Part shown: piece after piece, positions 25,639 to 34,762 of the stretch
Layout of the letters: every line of letters begins with the position of its first letter
Position numbering within the stretch: the first letter of the stretch is position 1
DNA from: Providencia heimbachae ATCC 35613
Lineage (GTDB): Bacteria > Pseudomonadota > Gammaproteobacteria > Enterobacterales > Enterobacteriaceae
NCBI RefSeq assembly: GCF_001655055.1
Contig: NZ_LXEW01000047.1
Span: forward strand, 1 to 64,000
Direction: 5' to 3'
Length of the DNA: 64,000 bases
Translations under genes and position numbers: made by a program
Notes under the pieces: generated by a model
What the model was told of the DNA's origin: nothing
The model's input: the letters and a program-made list of their open reading frames with translations, nothing else
Database searches by the model: none

Positions 25639-26718
25639 ATGCAATTAATCAAAAAAAGCATTGTGACATTATTAACCATCGCGGCGGTATATATCCCAGC
25701 GATGGTTTCTCAAGCTTGCACCCGAGTTGTGTATCTTGGTGAAAATGAACAAGTGATGACTGGACGCACCATGGATTGGAAATATGATATTGGTACCAAT
25801 TTATGGATATTTCCACGTGGTATGGAAAGAGACGGTATCGCAGGGCCTCATTCTTTAAAATGGAAGTCAAAATACGGTAGTGTTATTGCATCGGGATATG
25901 ATATTTCAACGACTGACGGTATTAATGAAGAAGGATTAGTTGCTAACTTATTATGGTTAGCTGAATCAGAATATCCGCAATTAAATGATAAACAGCCGGC
26001 GCTTTCTATCTCTTTATGGGCGCAATATATGTTAGATAATTATGCGACGGTGGCTGAAGCAGTAGCGGCATTGGAAAAAACACCATTATTGGTTGTTACG
26101 GATAATGTGCCGGGACAAGATCGTTTAGCAACACTGCATTTATCACTATCAGATGCGAGTGGTGATAGTGCGATCGTTGAATATATCGATGGTAAACAAG
26201 TTATTCACCATAGCCGAAAATATCAGGTGATGACTAACTCACCGGCTTATGAAAAGCAACTTGCGATGCAGGAATATTGGCAAGGAATTGGTGGAACAGT
26301 GATGCTACCGGGAACAAACCGCTCTGCAGATAGGTTTGCTCGTGCCCAGTTTTATATTAATGCTATCCCTCAACAAACAACAGCCAATAAAGCTGTCGCT
26401 AGCGTTTTCGGGGTTATTCGTAATGTTTCAGTTCCTTATGGGTTAACCTCTGAAGCATCACCTGAAATATCCTCAACCCGTTGGAGAACCTTGGTTGATC
26501 ATAAACGCCAACTCTACTTCTTTGAATCAGCATTAACGCCAAATATTTTTTGGACAGATTTGACTAAAATCGATTTTTCACAACAAAGCGGTAAAGTAAA
26601 AAAATTAGATTTGGGTGAAGAGCAAAGCCATATTTATTCAGGTGATGCGACAAATAGCTATGTCACAGCAGAACCATTTGAGTTTTTAGGTTTGAGTGCT
26701 AAGCAATTAGGCTATTAA
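25639..26718 (+). CDS. Exported choloylglycine-hydrolase / penicillin V acylase-like enzyme
   Basis: 359 residues from the ATG at 25639 (GGAGATAAC upstream); an upstream in-frame start would add an unlikely leader. The signal peptide MQLIKKSIVTLLTIAAVYIP ends SQA, and the next residue is Cys27, the N-terminal nucleophile of the Ntn-hydrolase family after cleavage. Conserved parts follow: GRTMDWKYD, GINEEGLVANLLWL and NSPAYEKQL. It hydrolyses an amide bond; Gram-negative members act on penicillin V or acyl-homoserine lactones, and bile salts are less likely. It is periplasmic. The substrate is unknown. Confidence 0.85.
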   Translation: MQLIKKSIVTLLTIAAVYIPAMVSQACTRVVYLGENEQVMTGRTMDWKYDIGTNLWIFPRGMERDGIAGPHSLKWKSKYGSVIASGYDISTTDGINEEGLVANLLWLAESEYPQLNDKQPALSISLWAQYMLDNYATVAEAVAALEKTPLLVVTDNVPGQDRLATLHLSLSDASGDSAIVEYIDGKQVIHHSRKYQVMTNSPAYEKQLAMQEYWQGIGGTVMLPGTNRSADRFARAQFYINAIPQQTTANKAVASVFGVIRNVSVPYGLTSEASPEISSTRWRTLVDHKRQLYFFESALTPNIFWTDLTKIDFSQQSGKVKKLDLGEEQSHIYSGDATNSYVTAEPFEFLGLSAKQLGY

Positions 26719-26732
26719 GTCTTTATTATTTT

Positions 26733-26753
26733 ATCTCCTGCATGGCAGGAGAT
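26733..26753 (+). terminator. Hairpin after the Ntn-hydrolase gene
   Basis: Perfect 9-bp stem ATCTCCTGC / GCAGGAGAT with a 3-base loop. It lacks a T run, so it is a weak terminator or a 3' stabiliser. Confidence 0.45.
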
Positions 26754-26859
26754 TGACTATGATTAAAGTATTTTTTTAGGCATATCTGGCAATGAAAGCT
26801 TTGCAGATTTCAAATTAACGTTATAAGATTCATTTAAAATGCAACTTAATGGTGATGCT

Positions 26860-27726
26860 ATGAATGAGTTAGTGAGTTATAAAACAATGCCTGTTTGGAA
26901 CAAAGCCTCTCTTCCTTTGATGTTTCAAGAACGCCATAACACGAAAGAAGATACTTATGCTCAACTGCGTGTTTTACAAGGATCATTAGATTTTATTATT
27001 TTTAATGATGATGGCAGTGAACAGCATTTTACTTTTGATGTTAACAATCAACCGCCTATCCTTGAACCTCAAGTTTGGCATCGAATTTCATCTTGTAGCG
27101 ATGACATGCAATGCCAGCTTTCATTCTTGTGTCAGCCAGAAATGAAGTTTTATAAAGAGCATGGGTTAACGATCCCACATTCTGAAGTGCGTTATTTATG
27201 TGAGCAACAGCTTGCAAAACCTTGTAAGGTGCTTGATTTAGGCTCAGGCAGAGGACGTAATAGTTTCTATCTTGCTTTACAAGGCTATGATGTTACAGCG
27301 GTTGATATTAACGAACAACACATTCAAGCTATCGAATTTGTTAAAAAACAATCAGGTGTTGAAAATATTCAGACGGCGCTATATGACATTAACCGTCACC
27401 AAATTGAAGGTGAATATGGGTTAATTATCTCAACTGTAGTATTGATGTTTTTGCAAAGAGAAAAAGTGGCAGATGTTGTGACAAATATGCAAGAACATAC
27501 GGTGTCTGGTGGGATTAACGTGATTGTTTGTGCTGTTGAAACACCAGATGTCCCACTCGATTTAGTGCCATTTAAGTGCTTCTTAAAACCAGATGAATTA
27601 CAAAATTATTATAAGGACTGGGATATTTTAAAATACAATGAAAATCCAGGCCACTTACATAGAACAGATGCACAAGGTAACCGAATAAAACTTAATTTTG
27701 CGACCTTAATAGCTAAAAAGAAATAG
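26860..27726 (+). CDS. tehB: SAM-dependent methyltransferase TehB with N-terminal cupin-like domain
   Basis: 288 residues from the ATG at 26860 (GGTGATGC upstream; an in-frame ATG at 26839 is possible). Residues 1-about 95 are the DUF1971/cupin-like domain seen in long TehB proteins (YKTMPVWNKASLP, ILEPQVWHRI). Residues about 120-285 are a class I methyltransferase with the SAM motif VLDLGSGRGRNSFYLALQG. TehB gives tellurite resistance and may methylate other toxic compounds. No tehA is adjacent. It converges with clcA, with a bidirectional terminator between them. Confidence 0.88.
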   Translation: MNELVSYKTMPVWNKASLPLMFQERHNTKEDTYAQLRVLQGSLDFIIFNDDGSEQHFTFDVNNQPPILEPQVWHRISSCSDDMQCQLSFLCQPEMKFYKEHGLTIPHSEVRYLCEQQLAKPCKVLDLGSGRGRNSFYLALQGYDVTAVDINEQHIQAIEFVKKQSGVENIQTALYDINRHQIEGEYGLIISTVVLMFLQREKVADVVTNMQEHTVSGGINVIVCAVETPDVPLDLVPFKCFLKPDELQNYYKDWDILKYNENPGHLHRTDAQGNRIKLNFATLIAKKK

Positions 27727-27751
27727 ACTGGCCATATTGATGGTTGTAGGT

Positions 27752-27781
27752 AAAAATAGGTTGCATGAGCAACCTATTTTT
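27752..27781. terminator. Bidirectional terminator between tehB and clcA
   Basis: Stem AAAATAGGTTGC / GCAACCTATTTT with an ATGA loop, A-rich on one side and T-rich on the other, between convergent genes. Confidence 0.9.
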
Positions 27782-27796
27782 ATTTTATGCTTAATT

Positions 27797-29203
27797 TTAA
27801 TTGGTTGTATTAGTGGCAGTTTGCTCCGCTGATTTATCTTTCGCACTACGTTGAAGTGTTTTCTCTAATAGGACGGAATAAAGCGGTCTACCGCCTAAGA
27901 ATTGAGCCACCATTGTTGCGCCGATACAGGTAATAATCATCGGTAAAATAAGCTGGTAATTACTCGTCATTTCAAGAACTAATACAATACCAGTGAGTGG
28001 CGCTCGTACGGTTGCAGCAAATAATGCGCCCATCCCCGCAATGGCAAAAGTGCCTACCTCAATATGATACTCGGGAAAAATTTCTAAAACGGTATAGCCA
28101 TAAATTCCACCAAATAATGTCCCTAATGCTAATAAAGGCGAAAAAATACCCCCCGCAGCACCAGAACTAAAACTAATCGTCGACGTTAGAAAGCGTAATG
28201 CAAAAAAGACTAATAACAATGTGACGGTAAAGCTGTTGGCTACCATTTGATGAATAACTGAATAACCGCCACCTACAATTTCAGGGGTATAGACGCCGAT
28301 CGCGCCACAAGCACCACCGATCAATCCGCCCATTAAAACGAATCGAGAGATTTTATTTTGATAAAAGGCAAGGAACTTATCTTGTAAAAATAATAAAAAA
28401 CGGTTGAAGCAAATACCGACAATACCAAATAACAACCCTAAGACTAAATAGAGCCAAAGTGTATTCATTGGTGCCGAGGAAAATTGGCCGATATTTAATA
28501 GCGCGGCTTCGCCATTTATTAGCCTAAATACGATAGTCGCTGTTACTGCGCCGATAAATACAGCTTTAATCGAAATTAAGCTGTATTTAAATTGAGGTCT
28601 CATTTCTTCAATAATAAATAAGATACCAGCAAGGGGGGCATTAAATGCAGTCGATAAACCGGCAGCTGCACCCGCAGCTAATAAGGTATGCCTTGATTCA
28701 TTATCTTTTAGGCGGAAAATATCATAGAACATCTGGCTAATATTTGCGCCCAACTGAACCGTTGGGCCTTCTCGTCCCAATACCATCCCAGATCCAAGTG
28801 TCCCTAAGCCACCAATAAATTTTACTGGAATGACTCGCCACCATCTGACTGGGCGTAGGTCTTGTAATGCACCTTCAATTTCAGGGATCCCAGATCCGCC
28901 TGACTCCGGTGAAAAACGTTTAACAAGGTAATAGCCGATCATAGCAAGGATAGCGGAGATAACAAACATGGCCGGAACAGCCAGCCATTTATCGACAACA
29001 AGATCCCCGACAGACTGAACGCGATAGCTGTTAATCCAAGTGGTAGCTAACATAAATAGAGAGCCAACAAGCCCGACAGCAGCACCAATAATCGCAGCTA
29101 ATAATAGGATCTTGAGAGGTGTCTTATCAGATTCTTTTAACCGTCTAAGTACTCCGAAACGATATTTCATTGCGGATTTACTTGCTGAGTTTTCCTGCAT
29201 CAT
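27797..29203 (-). CDS. clcA: H+/Cl- exchange transporter ClcA
   Basis: 468 residues of the CLC family. Chloride-selectivity motifs GSGIPEIE and [10 protein letters not shown] are present; the gating glutamate is Glu145 and the proton glutamate is Glu200 ([11 protein letters not shown]). Both are conserved, so this is an antiporter and not a channel. It helps in extreme acid resistance by exchanging two chloride ions for one proton across the inner membrane. It is divergent from hcp. The start [10 protein letters not shown] has a second Met as a possible alternative. Confidence 0.95.
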   Translation of the reverse strand: MMQENSASKSAMKYRFGVLRRLKESDKTPLKILLLAAIIGAAVGLVGSLFMLATTWINSYRVQSVGDLVVDKWLAVPAMFVISAILAMIGYYLVKRFSPESGGSGIPEIEGALQDLRPVRWWRVIPVKFIGGLGTLGSGMVLGREGPTVQLGANISQMFYDIFRLKDNESRHTLLAAGAAAGLSTAFNAPLAGILFIIEEMRPQFKYSLISIKAVFIGAVTATIVFRLINGEAALLNIGQFSSAPMNTLWLYLVLGLLFGIVGICFNRFLLFLQDKFLAFYQNKISRFVLMGGLIGGACGAIGVYTPEIVGGGYSVIHQMVANSFTVTLLLVFFALRFLTSTISFSSGAAGGIFSPLLALGTLFGGIYGYTVLEIFPEYHIEVGTFAIAGMGALFAATVRAPLTGIVLVLEMTSNYQLILPMIITCIGATMVAQFLGGRPLYSVLLEKTLQRSAKDKSAEQTATNTTN

Positions 29204-29436
29204 CTTTATTTGACTCTCTTTTTGCGATTAAATAACAACAGCTTACACCTACAGTATAGCAAGGGATAAAACAAACCTTATCATAGGAAAATTATATTGA
29301 AATAAATAGTGATTATTTTTCAAAAATAAAGTGGATAGGCTTATTTATATTGGAAATAGTAATAACACTGCAATGACGACGGTTGACGATTTAGCATACT
29401 TTTAATATTGATAATAGTTCTCATTTATATAAAACA

Positions 29437-29450
29437 TTAATATAGATCAA
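29437..29450 (+). promoter_or_regulatory. FNR-like site upstream of hcp
   Basis: TTAAT-ATAG-ATCAA matches nine of ten positions of the FNR consensus TTGAT-N4-ATCAA. hcp is a known FNR-activated gene in E. coli; the site is centred about 100 bases before the hcp start. Confidence 0.7.
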
Positions 29451-29508
29451 TAAATGGTTAGATAGCCTTTAAATCCGCTTTTCTATTCTATAGAAAGCGG
29501 TAATCTTA

Positions 29509-29531
29509 ATGATGTATATAAAATACAACTT
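29509..29531 (+). promoter_or_regulatory. NsrR-like operator in the hcp leader
   Basis: The 23 bases align with the consensus AAGATGCATTT-N-AAATACATCTT at about 19 of 22 positions (GATGTAT on the left, AAATACAACTT on the right). It lies just before the hcp ribosome binding site (TTAAGAGG), where NsrR would repress in the absence of nitric oxide. In E. coli, hcp is the tightest NsrR target. Confidence 0.65.
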
Positions 29532-29546
29532 TAAGAGGCAAGCAAC

Positions 29547-31199
29547 ATGTACTGTGTGCAATGTGAACAAACAATGAAAACTCCAGCTGGTAATGGCTGT
29601 GCATACGCGCAGGGTATGTGCGGTAAAACAGCAGAAACATCTGACCTACAAGATCTACTCGTTGCTGTACTGCAAAGCTTATCAGCGAGCGCGGTGACTG
29701 CACGTGAACTTGGTATTATTGATCATGATGTTGATAGTTTTGCGCCACGCGCATTTTTTTCAACTCTCACCAATGTCAACTTCGATTCAGAACGTATTAT
29801 TGGCTATGCACGTGAAGCTATTTATTTACGTGACAAGCTCATTAATCAATGCCAATCAGTCAATAGTGCGGTTGCATTTAATCATCCACTGATTAATTTG
29901 CAATTAGAAGGGCTCGATATTCCAACGTTACAAAAACAAGCGGCTAAATTTGGTCTTGATATTGATAAAGCACAGATTGGTGAAGATATTCACGGTCTAC
30001 GCATGCTTTGTCTTTATGGTTTAAAAGGCGCAGCTGCTTATATGGAGCATGCCCATGTATTAGGCCAATATGATAATGCAGTGTATGGGCAATATCATGA
30101 AATTATGGCATGGCTGGGCACATTACCTGCGGATATGAATGAGTTACTTGAAAAATCCATGGCGATTGGCTTGATGAACTTCAAAATCATGGAAATATTA
30201 GATGCAGGGGAAACCGGAGAATTTGGTCACCCAGCACCGACTCAAGTGAATGTTCGCCCTGTTGCAGGTAAATGTATTTTGATTTCAGGCCATGACCTAA
30301 AAGACCTGAAAATGTTGCTAGAGCAAACCGAAGGCAAAGGTATCAACATTTATACCCACGGTGAAATGTTGCCTGCGCATGGTTATCCAGAACTTAAAAA
30401 ATATGCACACTTAGTCGGTAACTACGGTAGTGGTTGGCAAAATCAGCAAGTGGAATTCGCTAAATTTCCCGGTTCTGTTTTGATGACGTCCAACTGTATC
30501 ATTGACCCAGATGTTGGCCAATATAAAGAGCGGATTTGGACGCGTAGTATTGTCGGCTGGCCGGGCGCTAAACATCTTGAGGGTGATGATTTTACCCCGA
30601 TGATTGAGCAAGCACTTGCGCTGGATGGTTTCCCGTACACTGAAATTGAACATAAAATTACGGTTGGTTTTGGTCGCCAAACTTTATTAGGTGCAGCGGA
30701 TACGGTTATTGACTTAGTTTCACAGAAAAAACTGCGTCACGTATTCTTAGTGGGTGGATGTGATGGTAGCCGTGGTGAAAGAAGCTATTACACTGATTTT
30801 GCACGTAGCGTCCCTCAAGATTGTCTGATCTTAACCTTGGCATGTGGCAAATACCGTTTCAATAAATTGGATTTCGGTACGCTTGAAGGTTTGCCTCGTC
30901 TTCTTGATGTTGGTCAATGTAACGATGCCTACTCAGCGATTATGTTAGCGGTTAATTTATCTCAAAAACTCGGTTGTGGGATCAACGACTTACCACTTAG
31001 CCTAATACTATCTTGGTTCGAACAAAAAGCGATAGTGATCTTACTGACATTATTAGCGCTTGGTGTGAAGAACATTTATACCGGTCCAACTGCACCGGCA
31101 TTCTTAACAGAAAATTTATTAAATGTTCTGAATGAGAAATTTGGTATGCGTAGTATCACCACAGTTGAGCAAGATTTGGCAGAAATCCTGCCTGCATAA
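29547..31199 (+). CDS. hcp: Hydroxylamine reductase / hybrid cluster protein
   Basis: 550 residues, the full length of the enterobacterial class. The N-terminal cysteine set Cys3, Cys6, Cys18 and Cys25 (MYCVQCEQT...[11 protein letters not shown]) holds the [2Fe-2S] or [4Fe-4S] cluster, and later motifs ([18 protein letters not shown] and LACGKYRFN) ligate the hybrid 4Fe-2S-2O cluster. The physiological role is anaerobic high-affinity nitric oxide reduction; it can also reduce hydroxylamine. hcr follows 67 bases later and supplies electrons. TTAAGAGGCAAGCAAC precedes the ATG. Confidence 0.96.
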   Translation: MYCVQCEQTMKTPAGNGCAYAQGMCGKTAETSDLQDLLVAVLQSLSASAVTARELGIIDHDVDSFAPRAFFSTLTNVNFDSERIIGYAREAIYLRDKLINQCQSVNSAVAFNHPLINLQLEGLDIPTLQKQAAKFGLDIDKAQIGEDIHGLRMLCLYGLKGAAAYMEHAHVLGQYDNAVYGQYHEIMAWLGTLPADMNELLEKSMAIGLMNFKIMEILDAGETGEFGHPAPTQVNVRPVAGKCILISGHDLKDLKMLLEQTEGKGINIYTHGEMLPAHGYPELKKYAHLVGNYGSGWQNQQVEFAKFPGSVLMTSNCIIDPDVGQYKERIWTRSIVGWPGAKHLEGDDFTPMIEQALALDGFPYTEIEHKITVGFGRQTLLGAADTVIDLVSQKKLRHVFLVGGCDGSRGERSYYTDFARSVPQDCLILTLACGKYRFNKLDFGTLEGLPRLLDVGQCNDAYSAIMLAVNLSQKLGCGINDLPLSLILSWFEQKAIVILLTLLALGVKNIYTGPTAPAFLTENLLNVLNEKFGMRSITTVEQDLAEILPA

Positions 31200-31233
31200 T
31201 TTTGATTTAAAATATAGCCAAGATAATGAGCGA

Positions 31234-31249
31234 GGGGAGGAAACTCCCC
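31234..31249 (+). promoter_or_regulatory. Small intercistronic hairpin before hcr
   Basis: GGGGAG-GAAA-CTCCCC, a 6-bp all-strong stem closed by a GNRA tetraloop, five bases before the hcr ribosome binding site AAGGAGT. It could stabilise the hcr half of the transcript or tune its translation. Confidence 0.5.
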
Positions 31250-31266
31250 AGTAAAGGAGTGATGCG

Positions 31267-32271
31267 ATGACCATGCCAAGTAACTTATGTCCAAATAGAA
31301 TGCAGGTGCATTCAGTAGTGCAAGAAACGTCAGATGTTTGGACAATCAATTTAATCAATCATGATTTTTATACGTATTCACCGGGGCAATATGCCTTGGT
31401 CAGTATTAAAAATAGTGATGATGTTATGCGGGCATACACATTATCGTCATCTCCGGGGCAAAGTCCTTTTATCTCGATTACTGTCAGGCGATTAGAAGAT
31501 GGAACTGGTTCAAACTGGTTAACTCGAGCAGTAAAACCGGGTGATTACCTGTGGCTTTCCGAAGCGCAAGGGGAGTTTACTTGTGCGAATGTTAGCAGTA
31601 ATCAATATTTAATGTTGGCAGCAGGTTGTGGTGTTACCCCTATCATGTCAATGACGCGTTGGTTGATGGCTAACCGACCAGAAACTAACGTGAAAGTATT
31701 ATTTAACGTCCGTGATGATAAGCAGGTTATATTTGCTGAGGAATGGCAGCAGTTAGCTAAGCAGTTCCCACATAGACTACAACTGTGTGTGATGGCAGAG
31801 ACGCCGGATAACGGAAGTATTGCACAAGGGCGCTTAGATGAAGACAAACTTATTGCTCTCGTTCCAGATATTAGTTCACGCGTTGTAATGACGTGTGGTC
31901 CAGTACCTTATATGCAAAATGCCCAAAAATTTGCGGCTAATTTAGGTGTGCCGGCTGAACATTTCTTTATGGAGCGCTTTTCAACAGAGCCTGAAGCTGT
32001 TGATAGCGCAGATATACTTACACTAAAAATTCGCCATCGCTTGGTTGATTTTAACGTCCCTGTAGGAACGTCTTTGTTATCGGCGCTAGAACAAAATAAG
32101 CAACCGATAATTGCGGCGTGTCGTGCGGGTGTCTGCGGTAGTTGCAAAACAAAAGTATTATCAGGCAATTATACAACGACCAGTACCGCGACGTTAACTA
32201 ACGACGAAATAGCAGCAGGTTATGTTCTTGCCTGTAGTTGTCAATTACAAGGTAATGTTGAAATCGCTTAA
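31267..32271 (+). CDS. hcr: NADH oxidoreductase of the hybrid cluster protein
   Basis: 334 residues: an FAD-binding barrel with RAYTLSSSP, an NAD-binding domain (LAAGCGVTPIMSM; MTCGPVPYMQ), and a C-terminal plant-type [2Fe-2S] domain (CRAGVCGSCKTKVLSG ... ACSCQ). It passes electrons from NADH to Hcp. Start at ATG 31267 with AGGAG seven bases upstream; another ATG five bases earlier is out of frame. It is co-transcribed with hcp. A MITE lies after it. Confidence 0.94.
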   Translation: MTMPSNLCPNRMQVHSVVQETSDVWTINLINHDFYTYSPGQYALVSIKNSDDVMRAYTLSSSPGQSPFISITVRRLEDGTGSNWLTRAVKPGDYLWLSEAQGEFTCANVSSNQYLMLAAGCGVTPIMSMTRWLMANRPETNVKVLFNVRDDKQVIFAEEWQQLAKQFPHRLQLCVMAETPDNGSIAQGRLDEDKLIALVPDISSRVVMTCGPVPYMQNAQKFAANLGVPAEHFFMERFSTEPEAVDSADILTLKIRHRLVDFNVPVGTSLLSALEQNKQPIIAACRAGVCGSCKTKVLSGNYTTTSTATLTNDEIAAGYVLACSCQLQGNVEIA

Positions 32272-32326
32272 AATAAAACTGATATAAATTACTGTCTCAT
32301 TATTTAATATAGCGAGGCAGTAATAC

Positions 32327-32601
32327 TAGGGGCTGTTGATCTTTAAAGGTCAATTTTTATTCGAATTAAAGACCTTTTAGGCAAGGCGAGAGGTTCGCCG
32401 CTTAGTGAACTAAGCAAGAGCCACTCAACGTAGAATAAAATGAGTGAAACGTTCTTTAATCGAACCCGGAGGGCAGCTTTTGGTGTCCTTTTTTAGTTGA
32501 AGAAGTGATTATTGTTAATAATCAATATAAACCTTAGTTTAATTGGTTTTTTATTGCTTTTTTATGCTGTAAAAATAAGCAGCAAAGATCAACAGCCCCT
32601 A
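32327..32601. mobile_element. 271-bp MITE with 16-bp terminal inverted repeats
   Basis: Bases 32329-32599 begin GGGGCTGTTGATCTTT and end with the exact inverse AAAGATCAACAGCCCC. Both ends are flanked by TA (32327-32328 and 32600-32601), a TA target duplication typical of IS630/Tc1-mariner-type transposition. It contains no ORF of note. The middle holds a GC-richer segment (GAGGTTCGCCGCTTAGTGAA and neighbours) unlike the flanks. It is inserted between hcr and the stop codon of the HEAT-like gene. Confidence 0.85.
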
Positions 32602-32605
32602 ATCA

Positions 32606-32842
32606 TTAATGTTCTGACAGATATTCCGGAATAAAATAAACAGACAATTTACTGAGCGTATTAATTGCGGAAACAGCCACTTCTTTATTAGGATCTTGGC
32701 ATAAGTCAATAATTCTAACAATAGCATCATTGTATTCGATGGTAGCTTTAAAATCTCCCAAAGCAGAAATTGCAGCAATTTTTATTTCATCATTCACTCT
32801 GAATGTTAAGCTTGTTAACATACCAACAATTACTTTATCCAT
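32606..32842 (-). CDS. Small HEAT-repeat-like protein
   Basis: 78 residues with two copies of a helical hairpin: VNDEIKIAAISALGDFKATIE and NKEVAVSAINTLSKLS. The (D/N)xxVAxxAixALgxl pattern is that of HEAT/PBS repeats, so it is probably a small all-helical protein-binding module. It may be a fragment of a longer ancestor. The stop codon sits five bases from the edge of the MITE, which lies wholly outside the frame. No partner is evident. Confidence 0.55.
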   Translation of the reverse strand: MDKVIVGMLTSLTFRVNDEIKIAAISALGDFKATIEYNDAIVRIIDLCQDPNKEVAVSAINTLSKLSVYFIPEYLSEH

Positions 32843-33400
32843 AATAAAAACTTCACTGTTAAGTTAATTAGTATATATTCTAAGTGAATTACGCTGATAT
32901 TTAATTTCAAATTAACGTTTTGAAATGATATTTTTCGTGGCTTTAATGTTGTATTGACGTATTTTTAGTATTAAATATTAACATAAGTAAACTTCCCTAT
33001 TGATTGTAAATAAATAATCACCCTTTAAAGGGGTAAATTTTTGAATTCAAATGGCGATTTGCCTTTTATTTACCCTGAAAATATGTATGAATTTTATTTT
33101 ATTATTCTTTTATATGAAAATATTTGATTTAATTTTTATTGATCATTCAAATATTTTCTTTGAATGGATATCGACAATATGGCTAATCTATTATTTTAAA
33201 TGCAATTTAAAATTTGAATGAAATAATCATTTGATTAACTATTTAATTACTCTTTGGAAGGGCTGTATATTAGCATTACATTTTGTTACATGGTGTATTT
33301 TTATTACATATTAACTTAAACAAAAGCTAAACAAAAAAGTCTCCTGCGTAAAATGACTTATTTAAAGAGTGGTAATTAATTCCTCAATGGGTATAATTCG
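32843..33400. other. Intergenic AT-rich region upstream of the M-box leader
   Basis: No gene seen. It contains the promoter of the HEAT-like gene and, near 33380, the promoter of the mgtE leader. An inverted repeat GGGTAAAT (33031-33038) / ATTTACCC (33068-33075) with CCCTTTAAAGGGG beside it could end a short transcript or bind a regulator. Confidence 0.45.
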
Positions 33401-33414
33401 CGCCGCATCCAAAG

Positions 33415-33660
33415 TGCAGTAACTCGTTAGGCGAGGCTCCTATACAAACATAGGTTACTGATCTGACGACGTCGAGAGACGCCCAAGATCAGGACAGGAT
33501 ATATCGACCGAAGGTATATCCCCATGTAACTTCCTGTATTAAACAGGATACGTTGTATAGTGCTAAAACCGAGACGAAGAGATCGCAATCGCATTCTCTC
33601 ATCTGGTTTCGCCCCTATGTGAGTACTGTTTGAGTAACCAACAGTAATAGGGACTAAAAA
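33415..33660 (+). promoter_or_regulatory. M-box (ykoK) magnesium riboswitch of mgtE
   Basis: The leader carries the M-box signatures CGTTAGGCGAGGCTCC (33425-33440), CGTCGAGAGACGCC (33470-33483) and GTATAGTGCTAAAAC (33555-33569). The closing helix is CTCG (33423-33426) with CGAG (33570-33573). In known M-boxes Mg2+ compacts the aptamer and lowers expression. Downstream, a hairpin at 33613-33652 (CCCTAT / ATAGGG, inner TACTGTT / AACAGTA) buries the mgtE ribosome binding site AGGG. Its 5' arm (CCTATGT, 33614-33620) can instead pair with ACATAGG (33448-33454) inside the aptamer. That gives a translational on/off switch (inference). There is no T run, so transcription termination is unlikely. Confidence 0.85.
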
Positions 33661-34731
33661 ATGACATTCACTTCCCAGAACAAAGCGGGCGCTGTAGCTA
33701 TTGCACAGTCCGCAATGAAAGGCTCACGCCTCAAAGATAACAATACACAGCAACCAAAAATTGATGATGCAACCGTCAGCGCTTATATGAGCCAATCATA
33801 TTTGCCTGTCTCCGTTGCCGATTCTGTTAATTGTGTGAAAAGAAACTTAATTGAACATCTAGAGGGTGAGCAAATTCCAACCTATTTATTCGTTGTTGAT
33901 AGCGACAACTATTTAAATGGTATTCTTTCCGTTAAATCACTCCTCGCCGCATCCGAAGATTTGCTGGTGTCCGATATTATGCGACACAATTACTTTTCTG
34001 TTGCGCCAGTGCAATCGCGTCATGATGTTTATGACCTGATTAATCATAGTGGTTTAGATATGATACCGGTTGTTCAATTTGGCAAATTAATGGGTGTTTT
34101 GCGTCCGCAAGATATCGCAGAACTGATCGAAGATGAGAATACCCTTGATGCACAATTACAAGGTGCAACAACGCCACTTGATGAACCGTATTTAACCACA
34201 AGCCCAGTAACGTTATGGCGTAAGCGTGTGGTTTGGCTGCTGATGTTATTTGTTGCCGAAGCTTATACTGGTACGGTTTTAAAAGCATTCGAAGAACAAT
34301 TAGAAGCGGCGATTTCACTCGCATTCTTCATACCATTATTGATCGGAACGGGTGGTAACAGCGGTACACAAATTACGTCTACTTTAGTCAGAGCAATGGC
34401 GCTGGGCGAAGTTAGCTTGCGCAACCTTGGAACTGTACTGAAAAAAGAAGTTTCTACTTCATTTTTAGTGGCGATTACTATCGGTGGAGCAGCGCTTATC
34501 CGCGCTTGGATCTTAGGGGTTGGGCATGAAGTTACGATTGTTGTTAGCTTAACAATTGTTGCAATTACGGTTTGGAGTGCCATTGTTTCTTCCATTATTC
34601 CAATGGTATTGCAAAAATTGAAAGTAGATCCAGCGGTTGTTTCTGCACCGTTTATCGCAACGTTCATTGATGGTACAGGTTTGATAATTTACTTTGAAAT
34701 CGCTAAATCAGTGATGACGGAGTTTGCTTAA
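33661..34731 (+). CDS. mgtE: MgtE-type magnesium transporter lacking the N-terminal domain
   Basis: 356 residues, against about 450 in classical MgtE. After a 35-residue tail the sequence enters the paired CBS domains at once (VDSDNYLNGILSVKSL; SGLDMIPVVQFGKLMGVL), so the MgtE N-domain is missing. The membrane domain is complete, with five helices: PLLIGTGGNSGTQITS and DPAVVSAPFIATFIDGTGLIIYF, the latter containing the conserved pore Asp. It imports Mg2+ down its gradient and is gated by Mg2+ bound to the cytoplasmic CBS domains. Its M-box leader adds a second layer of Mg2+ control. AGGG is eight bases before the ATG, inside the leader hairpin. Confidence 0.92.
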   Translation: MTFTSQNKAGAVAIAQSAMKGSRLKDNNTQQPKIDDATVSAYMSQSYLPVSVADSVNCVKRNLIEHLEGEQIPTYLFVVDSDNYLNGILSVKSLLAASEDLLVSDIMRHNYFSVAPVQSRHDVYDLINHSGLDMIPVVQFGKLMGVLRPQDIAELIEDENTLDAQLQGATTPLDEPYLTTSPVTLWRKRVVWLLMLFVAEAYTGTVLKAFEEQLEAAISLAFFIPLLIGTGGNSGTQITSTLVRAMALGEVSLRNLGTVLKKEVSTSFLVAITIGGAALIRAWILGVGHEVTIVVSLTIVAITVWSAIVSSIIPMVLQKLKVDPAVVSAPFIATFIDGTGLIIYFEIAKSVMTEFA

Positions 34732-34762
34732 AGACACACCTCAAACTTGATGCGGCAGGAAA

